Shown: one piece after another, positions 9,251-19,661 of the stretch
Numbering within the stretch: position 1 is the stretch's first letter
Layout: every line of letters starts with the position of its first letter
Assembly: GCA_902553675.1 (NCBI GenBank)
Contig: CACDLV010000002.1
Coordinates: 1 to 59,570 of the forward strand
Length of the DNA: 59,570 nucleotides
Source of the DNA: an uncultured Pelagibacteraceae bacterium
Lineage (GTDB): Bacteria; Pseudomonadota; Alphaproteobacteria; Pelagibacterales; Pelagibacteraceae
Direction: 5' to 3'
Notes under the pieces: generated by a model
Seen by the model: only the letters and a program-made list of their open reading frames with translations
What the model was told of the DNA's origin: nothing
Database searches by the model: none
Program-made: the position numbers and the translations under genes

Positions 9251-10576
9251 GTGTCTAAAAATTTATTTCAAATTGCTAAGCAAAAAAAAATTAAATATTT
9301 TTTAATCAGTTTTGTAGATTTATTTGGTGTATTAAGATCAAAATTAGTACCTGCTCATGCAATAAAAGAAATGCAAAATGCAGGAGCTGGTTTTGCTGGA
9401 TTTGCAGCATGGTTAGACATGACACCTGCTGACACAGACATGTTTGGAATTCCTGACCCAGATAGTTTAATTCAACTTCCATGGAATAAAGAAGTTGGAT
9501 GGTTAGCATCTGACTTATGGATGAATGGCAAACCTGTAGATGCATCACCCCGAGTGATGTTAAAAAATCAAATAAAAAAACTAAAAAAACAAAATTTAAC
9601 AATGAAATCAGGCGTTGAGTGTGAATATTTTTTAATTTCACCTGATGGCAACTCAATTGCAGATCCAAGAGATACACAATCCAAACCTTGTTATGACCAA
9701 TCTGCATTAATGAGAAGATATGATTTAATTAAGGAAATTTGTGACTGTATGATTGAAATGGGATGGGGCCCTTATCAAAACGATCACGAGGATGCTAACG
9801 GTCAATTTGAAATGAATTGGGATTATTCAGATTGCCTAAAAACTGCAGATAGACATACCTTTTTTAAGTTTATGGTAAAAACAATTGCTGAAAAGCATGG
9901 ATTAAGGGCAACCTTCATGCCTAAACCATTTGGAAATTTAACCGGCAATGGTTGTCATGCTCACGTATCAGTTTGGCAAGGTAGTAAAAATAAATTCTTA
10001 GATAATAAAGATAAACTTGGTTTAAGTAAAATGGCCTATAATTTTTTAGGTGGAGTAATTAAAAATGCTTCATCTTTATCTGCATTTTTTAACCCAACAA
10101 TCAATAGTTACAGAAGAATAAATGCACCACCTACAAAATCTGGAGCATCTTGGTCACCGAGTAGTATTTCTTATACAGGTAATAATCGAACACACATGAT
10201 AAGAATCCCTGATCCTGGAAGATTTGAATTAAGATTAATGGATGGTTCTGCTAATCCTTACTTATTACAAGCAAGTGTTTTAGCAGCTGGTCTATATGGT
10301 TTAAAAAATAAAGTTGATCCAGGTAAACCTTTGGATTGCAATATGTATGAAGATCATCATAAATATCCCAACCTACCTAAACTTCCTGACGAACTTGCAG
10401 AATCATTAAATTTATTAAAAAATAATAAAGATATGAATGGAGCTTTTGGCAAAGATGTTATTGAAAGTTATATAAAATTAAGAAGTTCAGAAATGAATGA
10501 ATTCAAATCAAAAGATAGTTTTGATAAAACAAAAGATGTTACAAAGTGGGAAAAAGATAATACTTTAGATTGTTAG
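9251..10576 (+). CDS. Glutamine synthetase family protein, type III / gamma-glutamylmethylamide-synthetase-like, paralog 2 (GTG start)
   Basis: NDHEDANGQFEMNW, GNGCHAHVSVW, NSYRRINAP, NRTHMIRIPDPGRFELRLMD. Confidence 0.85.
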   Translation: MSKNLFQIAKQKKIKYFLISFVDLFGVLRSKLVPAHAIKEMQNAGAGFAGFAAWLDMTPADTDMFGIPDPDSLIQLPWNKEVGWLASDLWMNGKPVDASPRVMLKNQIKKLKKQNLTMKSGVECEYFLISPDGNSIADPRDTQSKPCYDQSALMRRYDLIKEICDCMIEMGWGPYQNDHEDANGQFEMNWDYSDCLKTADRHTFFKFMVKTIAEKHGLRATFMPKPFGNLTGNGCHAHVSVWQGSKNKFLDNKDKLGLSKMAYNFLGGVIKNASSLSAFFNPTINSYRRINAPPTKSGASWSPSSISYTGNNRTHMIRIPDPGRFELRLMDGSANPYLLQASVLAAGLYGLKNKVDPGKPLDCNMYEDHHKYPNLPKLPDELAESLNLLKNNKDMNGAFGKDVIESYIKLRSSEMNEFKSKDSFDKTKDVTKWEKDNTLDC

Positions 10577-10579
10577 TGC

Positions 10580-11710
10580 ATGACTATATTATCTAACGGT
10601 CATCAGTGGAAATATACAGAATTTACAGACAATAAAAATTACTCATTTAATAAAAAAGAAATTCTAACTTCTCTAACCTCAGAAGAAATCGATGATGCTT
10701 ATAAGAGTATTTCCAAGTGGAAAGGTTATTCTCCTACTCCCTTACTTTCTTTAAATAAACTTTCAAAAGAATTAAATTTAAACAAAATTTTTTATAAAGA
10801 TGAAAATAAAAGATTTGATTTAAAATCTTTTAAAGCTTTAGGCGGAGCTTATGCAGTAGAAAAAGTAACCAAAGGAAATAAAGATATAGTAGTGGCAACA
10901 GCTACTGCTGGCAATCATGGAAGATCAGTTGCCTGGGGGGCTAAAAGATTAGGTCTAAGCTGTAAAATATTCATTAGTGAATTTGTAAGTGATGCAAGAG
11001 GCAAAGCTATGGCCGCACTTGGAGCAGATGTAGTAAAAGTAAAAGGTAATTACGAAAAATCTTTGATGGAATGCATAAAACAGTCTACTGAAAATAATTG
11101 GCAAATAGTTCAGGATGTTGCTTGGAAAGATTATATGGTCGTCCCCAAGTATACAATGGCAGGTTATACAGTCATGATGAAGGAGATAACTAATCAAATC
11201 CAGGAAGAGAAAATCACTCACATCATTTTACAGGCTGGTGTTGGTGGCATGGCTGCTGCTGTGGTAGCGGGTATTGCAAGATATTTGAACTATGTTCCAA
11301 CAATTGTAGTTGTTGAACCGGATAGTGCCGCGTGTGTAATGGAAAGCATTAAAACTGGAAAAATAGAAAAAATAGATATTAAAAGAGAAAGCTTAATGGG
11401 TGGTATGTCTTGTGGTGAAGTATCATTGGTCCCATGGGAAATACTCAAAAATTCAGTTAAACATTGTATTAGTTTACCAGATGATGATATTGCAAAAACT
11501 ATGAAACTACTTGGAAATTCAAGCTTTAGTGATGATAAAATAATTGCAGGAGAAAATTCTGCGCCTGGAGTAATCAGTCTGATTGCAAGTTGTGAAGATC
11601 AAGCAATTAAAGAAAAATTAGATCTAAATGAAAAATCTAATGTTTTGGTTTTTGGCTGTGAGGGAGATACTGACCAAGAAATGTATCAAAAATTAATTAA
11701 CCAAAATTAA
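10580..11710 (+). CDS. PLP-dependent diaminopropionate ammonia-lyase-like protein
   Basis: KDENKRFDLKSFKALGGAYAV (PLP Lys), ATAGNHGRSVAWGA, GVGGMAAAV. Confidence 0.8.
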   Translation: MTILSNGHQWKYTEFTDNKNYSFNKKEILTSLTSEEIDDAYKSISKWKGYSPTPLLSLNKLSKELNLNKIFYKDENKRFDLKSFKALGGAYAVEKVTKGNKDIVVATATAGNHGRSVAWGAKRLGLSCKIFISEFVSDARGKAMAALGADVVKVKGNYEKSLMECIKQSTENNWQIVQDVAWKDYMVVPKYTMAGYTVMMKEITNQIQEEKITHIILQAGVGGMAAAVVAGIARYLNYVPTIVVVEPDSAACVMESIKTGKIEKIDIKRESLMGGMSCGEVSLVPWEILKNSVKHCISLPDDDIAKTMKLLGNSSFSDDKIIAGENSAPGVISLIASCEDQAIKEKLDLNEKSNVLVFGCEGDTDQEMYQKLINQN

Positions 11711-11714
11711 ACCA

Positions 11715-13136
11715 ATGAGTAGCACAGGTATTTTTTGGATAAGAGAAGATTTTAGAATTGAAAATAATCCTGCTTTGTCTTTTGCAACACAAAATCATGA
11801 TAATGTAATTGCATTATATATTTATAATAACAATGAGTTTGATAACAAAAGAGAGGCTCAAAAATGGTGGGTTTTTAAATCTCTAGAAATTTTAAAAAAA
11901 GATTTATCAAATTATAAAATTAATCTTGAAATAGTAAAAGGTGAAGAACTAGAAATTTTTTCTAAATTTAACAAAAAGGATAAGCTTTGTGTTTATTGGA
12001 ATAAAATTTATGAGCCAGATGTTATAGCTAAAGGAAAAAAAATACGTGACTTATTTATTAAAAATGAAATCAATTATAAATATTTCAAAGGTAATATTTT
12101 AAATGAATTTCAAGAGATAACAAAAAATGATGGAACTCCCTTTAAAGTGTTTACCCCTTTTTGGAGAAATGCGGAGCAAGTTTATTTAAATCAACCACCA
12201 AGCAAAAATTATATTGTTAAGAAGAAAATAAAAAAGATAACGTATTTTAAAAAGTGTATTGAGCCAATGGATATTTTACCAAAAAAAAATTGGTATAAAA
12301 AATTTGAAAAATATTGGAAAGTTTCAGAAAATGACTCAAAAAAAATACTTAAAAATTTAATTGAAAATAAAATTAAGGATTATGGAACTTCTCGAGATAT
12401 ACCATCTATAGAAGGAACCTCTAAATTATCTCCTTACATCAAACATGGCCAAATTCATGTAGGCAGTATTTGGAAAAAATGTTCTGAAATTAAATCAAAA
12501 GGAATTGGTTATAGAAAATATATTAATGAGCTTGGTTGGAGAGAGTTTTCACATAGTTTAATTAATTATTTCCCTGAATTCTTAAAAGGAAATTTTAGAA
12601 AAGAATTTGATAAATTCCCTTGGGCAAAAAATGAGAAATTCTTAAAAGCATGGAAGAAAGGAATGACCGGTTATCCTATTGTCGATGCAGGTATGAGAGA
12701 ATTATATGAGACTGGATGGATGCACAATAGAATAAGAATGGTTGTTGGTTCATTTTTAGTCAAACATTTGAGAATTAATTGGACTGAAGGTGAGAAGCAT
12801 TTTAGAAATTGTCTACTAGATTTTAACAAAGCAAATAATGTTGCTCAATGGCAATGGGTTGCTGGCTGTGGTGCAGATGCAGCACCTTATTTTAGAATAT
12901 TCAATCCAATACTTCAGGGTGAAAAATTTGATAAAGAAGGCAATTATGTAAAAAAATGGGTTCCTGAACTTAAAAATGTTCCAAATAAATTTATTCATAA
13001 ACCATGGGAAATGGAATTAAAATACCAAGAAGCTATAAAAACAATAATTGGAAAAGATTACCCGGGCCCTATTGTTATTCATGAAAAAGCTAGGGCTGCA
13101 GCTCTTGAAGCGTTTCAATCTTTGAAGAAAAAATAA
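11715..13136 (+). CDS. phrB: Deoxyribodipyrimidine photolyase (cryptochrome/photolyase family)
   Basis: IFWIREDFRIENNPAL N-terminus; GWREFSHSLI, AGMRELYETGWMHNRIRMVVGSFL, NVAQWQWVAGCGADAAPYFRIFNP. Confidence 0.95.
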   Translation: MSSTGIFWIREDFRIENNPALSFATQNHDNVIALYIYNNNEFDNKREAQKWWVFKSLEILKKDLSNYKINLEIVKGEELEIFSKFNKKDKLCVYWNKIYEPDVIAKGKKIRDLFIKNEINYKYFKGNILNEFQEITKNDGTPFKVFTPFWRNAEQVYLNQPPSKNYIVKKKIKKITYFKKCIEPMDILPKKNWYKKFEKYWKVSENDSKKILKNLIENKIKDYGTSRDIPSIEGTSKLSPYIKHGQIHVGSIWKKCSEIKSKGIGYRKYINELGWREFSHSLINYFPEFLKGNFRKEFDKFPWAKNEKFLKAWKKGMTGYPIVDAGMRELYETGWMHNRIRMVVGSFLVKHLRINWTEGEKHFRNCLLDFNKANNVAQWQWVAGCGADAAPYFRIFNPILQGEKFDKEGNYVKKWVPELKNVPNKFIHKPWEMELKYQEAIKTIIGKDYPGPIVIHEKARAAALEAFQSLKKK

Positions 13137-13144
13137 ATTTAATT

Positions 13145-13564
13145 TTATTCTCCAATAAAATGATGAATTATAGTTCTTTTTTGAGCCTCTAATCTGTGTT
13201 CAAATAAATATATGCCCTGCCAAGTTCCAAGCAACAATTCACTACCTTTCACACTAAGAGAAATTTGATTATTTGTTAATGCGGATTTAATATGTGCAGG
13301 CATATCATCTTTTCCCTCCGTGGTATGAACATATAGTTTGTTATCCATAGGAGCTAATTTATCAAAATAATTTATTAAATCGATTTGTACATCTGGATCT
13401 GCATTTTCTTGAACAATTAATGAGGCGCTTGTGTGCTGAATACTTAAATTAAGGATACCATTTTTAAAGTTATTTTGACTAATCCATTGAATTGTATCAT
13501 TAGTAAACTCATATAACTTTTGACCATTAGTCTTAATTTGAAAATTATAGAATTTTTGTTTCAT
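13145..13564 (-). CDS. YjbQ/UPF0047 family protein
   Basis: SIQHTSASLIVQENADPDV, GKDDMPAHIKSAL, GTWQGIYLFEHR. Confidence 0.9.
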   Translation of the reverse strand: MKQKFYNFQIKTNGQKLYEFTNDTIQWISQNNFKNGILNLSIQHTSASLIVQENADPDVQIDLINYFDKLAPMDNKLYVHTTEGKDDMPAHIKSALTNNQISLSVKGSELLLGTWQGIYLFEHRLEAQKRTIIHHFIGE

Positions 13565-14622
13565 TAATTATACTCCTTCGATGTAAGTTCATACAAACGA
13601 CTAATGGTACGTTTAAATGATTTTTTTAGCAATCTTGAAGAGGTAAATTGATCTAAATTTTGATCAGCTGTAACTGCTAATAAAATATCTTTATCATAAA
13701 TTACATCTAACAAAGTGATAAAACGTTGTTGTTGATTTGAATTTACATCATTAAATTGAGGTATCTGATCTATTACCATAAATTTACAGTTTTTAACTAT
13801 TTCTAAATAATCTTCTGCTCCTAAATTTTGATCACAAAGTTGATTAAAGTCATATCTAACAATTCCCTCATAAAAATTTTCTATTTTAAATTCTCTTCCT
13901 TTAACATTAATTGTTATTGAAGATTGTTTTTTATCCCTTGTTATGGTTCTAAAAAATTTATTAATCTTAAAATTGGTTTCTTGATTAAGTGGAAAAAAAT
14001 ATCTTTGTTTTTGATTATCATTAGTTTTTCTGTAATCATCCTCAATTTTTAATTCATACTCGATTGATTGATCTTCCATTATTTTTATAAAAGGTATAAA
14101 TTGATCGCGTTGAAGACCCTCTTGATAAAGTTCTGAAATTTTTGTATTTGAAGTAAGAATAATTTTAATTTCTTCTTTAAAAATTTGTTCAAATAGTTTC
14201 CCTAAAATCATTGCATCAACAATATTTGTTACTTGGAATTCATCGAAATAAATTAATGAAGCTTTTGATTTTAATTTTTTAACAAATTGATTGATTACAT
14301 TTTCCTCATCTTTTCCTTTTTGTTCATGAACAAAATCATGAAAACCTAACATAAACTCATTAAAATGTTGTTTTAATTTTTTTTCGTCAAGATGATCATA
14401 AAAGAAGTTTAAAATCATCGTTTTACCAACCCCTACACCACCATATAAATAAAATCCTTTTTTAGATTTTTGTTTGGAAAATAATTTTGAAAAAAATGAT
14501 TTATAATTATTATTATGGTAATCTTCTAATTTTTTAATTACGGTGATTTGATTATGATTAACTTCTAAATTTTGATTTTCACAATAAGATATAAATTTTT
14601 TTTCAAATTTTTTTGGCATCAA
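13564..14622 (-). CDS. zapE: ZapE/AFG1-like AAA ATPase
   Basis: Walker A YLYGGVGVGKTM; FDEFQVTNIVDAMIL; ATADQ. Confidence 0.9.
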   Translation of the reverse strand: MMPKKFEKKFISYCENQNLEVNHNQITVIKKLEDYHNNNYKSFFSKLFSKQKSKKGFYLYGGVGVGKTMILNFFYDHLDEKKLKQHFNEFMLGFHDFVHEQKGKDEENVINQFVKKLKSKASLIYFDEFQVTNIVDAMILGKLFEQIFKEEIKIILTSNTKISELYQEGLQRDQFIPFIKIMEDQSIEYELKIEDDYRKTNDNQKQRYFFPLNQETNFKINKFFRTITRDKKQSSITINVKGREFKIENFYEGIVRYDFNQLCDQNLGAEDYLEIVKNCKFMVIDQIPQFNDVNSNQQQRFITLLDVIYDKDILLAVTADQNLDQFTSSRLLKKSFKRTISRLYELTSKEYN

Positions 14623-15050
14623 TTTTTTTTAGTTTTAAAATCAATACCATACTCTGATCTTGGTCCTTTCCTTAGCCCAAATGGACCTGAGATAAACAAA
14701 GTCAGTGGTTTTGTTCCTGGTTCCAAATCTACTCGATGTAAATTATTCGCTGATCTGAAACCAATATACCCTGGTGGACGCCAAAACTTACCATTGCTTA
14801 ATGTTTCCCAATAACCACCTCTTAAAATTATAGTTATATAAGGAAATGTGTGATTATGAACTCCTTCTCCATGATCATCTGCTAGCATCTCATGAATTAA
14901 TATATTGAAAGGAAACCATTTAGGTCGATACCTCATCAATACATAATAACGGTTCATCCAAGGCTTTGCCTCTTTAAAATTAGGATGTGAAGGTCCTCTA
15001 TCTAATACAACTTTTTTTCTGCCAATTTTTTCTAAAAATTTTAAGAACAT
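14619..15050 (-). CDS. Cupin-fold-like conserved hypothetical protein
   Basis: DDHGEGVHNHTFPYITIILRGGYWE and a downstream His (NNLHRVDLEPG). Confidence 0.55.
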   Translation of the reverse strand: MFLKFLEKIGRKKVVLDRGPSHPNFKEAKPWMNRYYVLMRYRPKWFPFNILIHEMLADDHGEGVHNHTFPYITIILRGGYWETLSNGKFWRPPGYIGFRSANNLHRVDLEPGTKPLTLFISGPFGLRKGPRSEYGIDFKTKKN

Positions 15051-15052
15051 GT

Positions 15053-16351
15053 TTAGTTATATTGTACAATTGAACCATTTCTTACTACATATAAATTGTT
15101 GTTAAATATAAACGGTTCAGAGACTAATCCACCAGAAATTTTTTCAATTTTTATTATTTTTCCATCTTCAATCCCAGCTATAATCATTTTACCATCTGAG
15201 TTAGTTAAAAATAAATTTTTGTCCCCAATCACAAAACCAATAGGATAAATATTTTTTCTTTTTTTATCTTTGTAATTAAGGAATAGATCTGTAATTCGAA
15301 CTATATTGCCTTTATTTTTATCAATTAATATCAAATAACCTTCATTAGAAATTGTGAAAATTAGATTTCCAACCAAAATAGGTTTTACATTAGAGTTAAC
15401 TTCATTTATCCAGTTAGTGGTTCCTGTTTTTATATCTATTGAATAAAACTGGTTTTTATTGTTTGAAAAAAATAAAGAATTTCCATCTGATACTAGTTTA
15501 GAAGTCTTAAAATTATAAGTTTCATTTATTATCGTGCTACTCTGTGTAGGTAGTTGCCATGTAATTAAACCAGTTTCAATATTTACAGCTGTAATATCTC
15601 CTATAGAATTATTAAAAATAACATTATCGTTTAAAATAATTAAGGAATATTTAACATTTGAAATTGTAAATGAGTCCTCTGTTTGCAAATTCCAACATTC
15701 AGAACCATCTTTAATCTTATAACATCTCAGAGTATTTTTATAATCGATAACAAATATTTTATCTTTATGTTTTTTAATATTTGAATTAAACGGATAATCA
15801 TTATTGTTTGACCAATTTAATTCTCCAGTACTAATATTTACAGAATAATATTTTGCTATACTGTCGGTTACTAAAAGATCTTGACCATCTACTAAAAAAT
15901 TAAGTTTTGGTTTTAATTTTTTTTCAGATTTTGAATAATGATTTTTTTTCCAAATAACTTTCTGATTATTGTCATACCTTATAATTGAGCCCTTTTTATC
16001 AAAAAATATTATCCCATTATTTAAAAAAATCGGTTCAAAATTTAATTGATTAATTTCATCTAACTTTGGAAATTTAAAGTTACCTATCTTTGTCAATTCA
16101 CCTTTATAATTTTGCAAACCAATATTATTTTGATTAGTAATTTTTTTATTATTTATTTTTATTGATGATAGGTCTAATTTTAAATTAGTATTAAATTCTG
16201 AAACACTTACTTTTTCTTCTGCAAAAACTTTTGCTATTTTTTTATTTTGCTCTAATTTATTTTCTTTGTCTTTCCAAATTCTGGAGTTTTCATTAAATGA
16301 ACAGTTATTAAAAAAAAATAATGCAATTAAAGTAAAAATTAATTTATTCAC
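15053..16351 (-). CDS. bamB: PQQ-like beta-propeller lipoprotein, BamB-like
   Basis: Lipobox-like FFFNNCS near N-terminus; repeated blades such as STGELNWSN, ETGLITWQL, KTGTTNWI. Confidence 0.7.
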   Translation of the reverse strand: MNKLIFTLIALFFFNNCSFNENSRIWKDKENKLEQNKKIAKVFAEEKVSVSEFNTNLKLDLSSIKINNKKITNQNNIGLQNYKGELTKIGNFKFPKLDEINQLNFEPIFLNNGIIFFDKKGSIIRYDNNQKVIWKKNHYSKSEKKLKPKLNFLVDGQDLLVTDSIAKYYSVNISTGELNWSNNNDYPFNSNIKKHKDKIFVIDYKNTLRCYKIKDGSECWNLQTEDSFTISNVKYSLIILNDNVIFNNSIGDITAVNIETGLITWQLPTQSSTIINETYNFKTSKLVSDGNSLFFSNNKNQFYSIDIKTGTTNWINEVNSNVKPILVGNLIFTISNEGYLILIDKNKGNIVRITDLFLNYKDKKRKNIYPIGFVIGDKNLFLTNSDGKMIIAGIEDGKIIKIEKISGGLVSEPFIFNNNLYVVRNGSIVQYN

Positions 16352-16988
16352 TCAAGTCTCTGTTCAATCTTTTCTCTGCTTGAAGCCTTATATCTGGATT
16401 TGAATTTTCTAAAGCTATTATTTGGTTAAAAAATTCTTTAGCTTTTTGTTTTTGATTATTTACATAAAAATATTCTGCCATTAAGTATAAAGAATGTGAT
16501 TTCCATACACTTTGTGAATTGATCAGAGGATTTAACATATTTAAAAGATCGGCCTCTTGAGCGTTATCTGCATTGAAGAGTGCCTTCTTGTATATAATTA
16601 AGTTTTTAATTTCACTGTCTAATGAAGTATCCTTTATCAATATATCAAACAATGAATTGATTTTGGATTGATCACTTACAAGATTATTATCAATGATAAA
16701 GTAAAGTGATAGAGGTGAGTAAGTTGGATCTTTCTTGTTTATAATTTCAATTAGACTACTAGCTGTTTTTTCTTTTGTTTTTTCTGAATAATCGATGATT
16801 ATTGAATTATAACTATCTGAGATATCTTTTTTTTTATTAATTAAATATTTGTCGTAACTAAAAACACCTACTATGACAATTATTAAAATGATTATACCTG
16901 AAATTATTTTATTTTTATTATTTATAAAAAAATTCTTAATTTTTTCATTTCTAGTATTGGTATTTATAATTGATAAATCTTCGTCCAT
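16344..16988 (-). CDS. TPR-containing membrane-anchored protein (YfgM-like)
   Basis: N-terminal TM (IISGIIILIIVIVGVFSY), TPR-like helices, overlaps the BamB-like gene. Confidence 0.55.
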   Translation of the reverse strand: MDEDLSIINTNTRNEKIKNFFINNKNKIISGIIILIIVIVGVFSYDKYLINKKKDISDSYNSIIIDYSEKTKEKTASSLIEIINKKDPTYSPLSLYFIIDNNLVSDQSKINSLFDILIKDTSLDSEIKNLIIYKKALFNADNAQEADLLNMLNPLINSQSVWKSHSLYLMAEYFYVNNQKQKAKEFFNQIIALENSNPDIRLQAEKRLNRDLSE

Positions 16989-16990
16989 AA

Positions 16991-19660
16991 CTAAATCATA
17001 TTCCTTAAAACGTACTGCAGAATACCTCCGTTTTTATAATACTCTAATTCATTTTTTGTATCAATTCTGCATAAAGTTTTAATTTTCTTTATTTCGCCAG
17101 ATGCATATTTAATTTCGACTGTCACTTCATCTGAGGGATTAACGCCCTTTTCTATATTTAGAATACTAATTAATTCAGAACCAATTAATTTTAGATTTTT
17201 TCTATTTATATCTTCGATAAATTGTAACGGTAATATTCCCATTCCAATTAAATTAGATCGGTGAATTCTTTCAAAACTCTCTGCAATTACTGCTTTTATC
17301 CCAAGTAATTTTGTTCCTTTAGCTGCCCAATCTCTAGACGATCCAGTTCCATACTCTTTTCCACCAATAACAACTAAATCTGTTCCTCTTTTTTTATATT
17401 CAACTACCGCATCATAGATGGGAAGAACTTTTTCTTCAGGATATAACTTTGTGAAGCCACCTTCTGTTCCAGGAGCCATTTCATTTCTAATTCTTATATT
17501 TGCAAAAGTTCCTCGCATCATAACTTCATGATTACCTCTTCTTGAACCATATGAGTTATAATCTTTAGGTAAAATTTGGTGTTCCATGAAATATTCACCA
17601 GTCGGACTATCTTTTTGAATACTGCCAGCTGGCGATATATGGTCAGTGGTAACCATATCACCTAAAATTAATAATGGTCTTGCATCCTTAATTTCTTTAA
17701 ATCCTTCTGGTTTATCTGGTAACGAGTCAAAAAACGGAGGTTTTTTTACATATGTTGATCCTTCGTCCCAATCATAAATACTACTTTTATCGGTTTTAAT
17801 TTTTTGCCATTGAGTTGGGCCCTCAGATACATTTGAGTATCTTTGAATAAACATCTCAGCATTAAGTGAAGCTTTTAAAGTGTCTTCTATCTCTTTATTT
17901 GAAGGCCAAATATCTTTTAAAAATACATCCTTTCCTTCTTTATCTTTTCCCAATGGATCTTTATACAAATCAACTTCCATATGCCCAGCTATTGCATACG
18001 CAACAACAAGTGGGGGTGAGGCCAGATAGTTAGCTTTTATATGTGGTGAAATTCTTCCCTCGAAATTTCTATTTCCTGATAAAACTGAAACTGCATAAAT
18101 ATTTTCTTTTTGGATTGCTTCTACAATATTTGCTGGAAGCGGTCCTGAATTTCCGATGCAAGTTGTGCAGCCATAACCAACTAAATTAAAGCCAAGCTGG
18201 TCTAAATAAGTGTTTAATCCAGCTTTTGCCAAATAGTCTGTAACTACCTGAGATCCAGGTGCTAAAGAAGTTTTTACCCAAGGTTTAACTTGTAAACCTT
18301 TTTCAATAGCTTTTTTAGCTAATAGTCCAGCCCCAATCAGAACATTTGGATTAGAAGTGTTTGTACAAGATGTTATTGCTGCAATTAATATTGAGCCATC
18401 TTTAATTTCATAATCTGTATTTGTTACTTTTGAAATTGATTTTTCATTTTTATTTGTGGCTTCCTGTAATACTTTTTGAAACGAAATAGGTGCATCTGTT
18501 AAAAGAACTTTGTCTTGAGGTCTTTTAGGTCCTGAAATAGTTGGTACAACTGTAGACATATCTAAAGATACAATATCCGTAAATTCTATCTCTTTACTCA
18601 CCCATAAACCTTGTTCCTTGGCATAATTTTCTACGATATCAACAGTTTGTTGATCTCTTCCAGAAAATTTTAAATACTTTAATGTTTCTTCATCGATAGG
18701 AAAAAAGCCACAAGTTGCACCATATTCTGGTGCCATGTTTGCAATTGTAGCTCTATCTGCAAGAGTTAAATTTTTTAACCCCTCTCCATAAAACTCAACG
18801 AACTTACCAACCACTCCTTTATCTCTTAACATTTTAACAACAGTTAATACTAAATCAGTTGCAGTAGTTCCTTCTGGCATTTTGTTTTTCATTTCAAAAC
18901 CAATGACTTCTGGTATTAACATAGAAATTGGTTGACCTAACATTCCTGCTTCAGCTTCAATTCCTCCAACACCCCATCCTAAAACAGATAAGCCATTTAC
19001 CATTGTCGTATGACTGTCTGTTCCCACTAAAGTATCTGGAAAAAGATATTTTTCCCCTTTAAATTCTTCTGACCAAACAACTTTTGACAGATATTCTAAA
19101 TTTACTTGGTGACAAATTCCTGTTCCTGGTGGAACTATCCTAAAATTATCAAATGCCTGCTGTCCCCATTTTAAAAAAGAATATCTCTCACCATTTCTTT
19201 CAAATTCTATATCGACATTTTTTTCAAAAGAATCTGCTTTTGCAGATTGGTCGACTTGTACAGAGTGATCAATTACAAGATCAACTGCAGATAATGGATT
19301 GATTGTATTCGGATCTTTATTTTTTTCTTTGACTGCTTCTCTCATTGCAGCTAAATCTGCAACCGCAGGTATTCCTGTATAATCTTGGAGCAAAACTCTT
19401 GCTGGTCTATATGCAATTTCAGTTTTAGATTTTTTTGTCTTTAGCCAGTTTTTAATTGCTTCTATTTGAGATTTTGTGACACTTAAGTCGTCTTCGTATC
19501 TTAATAAATTTTCTAGTAAAACTTTTAGAGATTTTGGAAGTTTACTTATTCCTTCAAGTCCATTTTTTTCTGCTTCATTTAGTGAGTAATAATTATACTC
19601 TTTGTCATTAACTATAATTTTTTTTAGTGAATTATAAGAATTTTTGATACCTGGGATCAT
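16991..19660 (-). CDS. acnA: Aconitate hydratase A
   Basis: 889 aa; VGTDSHTTMVNGL, AAITSCTNTSNP, GYGCTTCIGNSGPL, GKEYGTGSSRDWAAKG. Confidence 0.97.
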   Translation of the reverse strand: MIPGIKNSYNSLKKIIVNDKEYNYYSLNEAEKNGLEGISKLPKSLKVLLENLLRYEDDLSVTKSQIEAIKNWLKTKKSKTEIAYRPARVLLQDYTGIPAVADLAAMREAVKEKNKDPNTINPLSAVDLVIDHSVQVDQSAKADSFEKNVDIEFERNGERYSFLKWGQQAFDNFRIVPPGTGICHQVNLEYLSKVVWSEEFKGEKYLFPDTLVGTDSHTTMVNGLSVLGWGVGGIEAEAGMLGQPISMLIPEVIGFEMKNKMPEGTTATDLVLTVVKMLRDKGVVGKFVEFYGEGLKNLTLADRATIANMAPEYGATCGFFPIDEETLKYLKFSGRDQQTVDIVENYAKEQGLWVSKEIEFTDIVSLDMSTVVPTISGPKRPQDKVLLTDAPISFQKVLQEATNKNEKSISKVTNTDYEIKDGSILIAAITSCTNTSNPNVLIGAGLLAKKAIEKGLQVKPWVKTSLAPGSQVVTDYLAKAGLNTYLDQLGFNLVGYGCTTCIGNSGPLPANIVEAIQKENIYAVSVLSGNRNFEGRISPHIKANYLASPPLVVAYAIAGHMEVDLYKDPLGKDKEGKDVFLKDIWPSNKEIEDTLKASLNAEMFIQRYSNVSEGPTQWQKIKTDKSSIYDWDEGSTYVKKPPFFDSLPDKPEGFKEIKDARPLLILGDMVTTDHISPAGSIQKDSPTGEYFMEHQILPKDYNSYGSRRGNHEVMMRGTFANIRIRNEMAPGTEGGFTKLYPEEKVLPIYDAVVEYKKRGTDLVVIGGKEYGTGSSRDWAAKGTKLLGIKAVIAESFERIHRSNLIGMGILPLQFIEDINRKNLKLIGSELISILNIEKGVNPSDEVTVEIKYASGEIKKIKTLCRIDTKNELEYYKNGGILQYVLRNMI

Positions 19661-19661
19661 A

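Noticed and set aside
14572-14814. 80-aa plus-strand ORF over the ZapE-like/cupin junction
   Set aside because: Antisense to two convincing minus-strand genes that overlap by 4 nt
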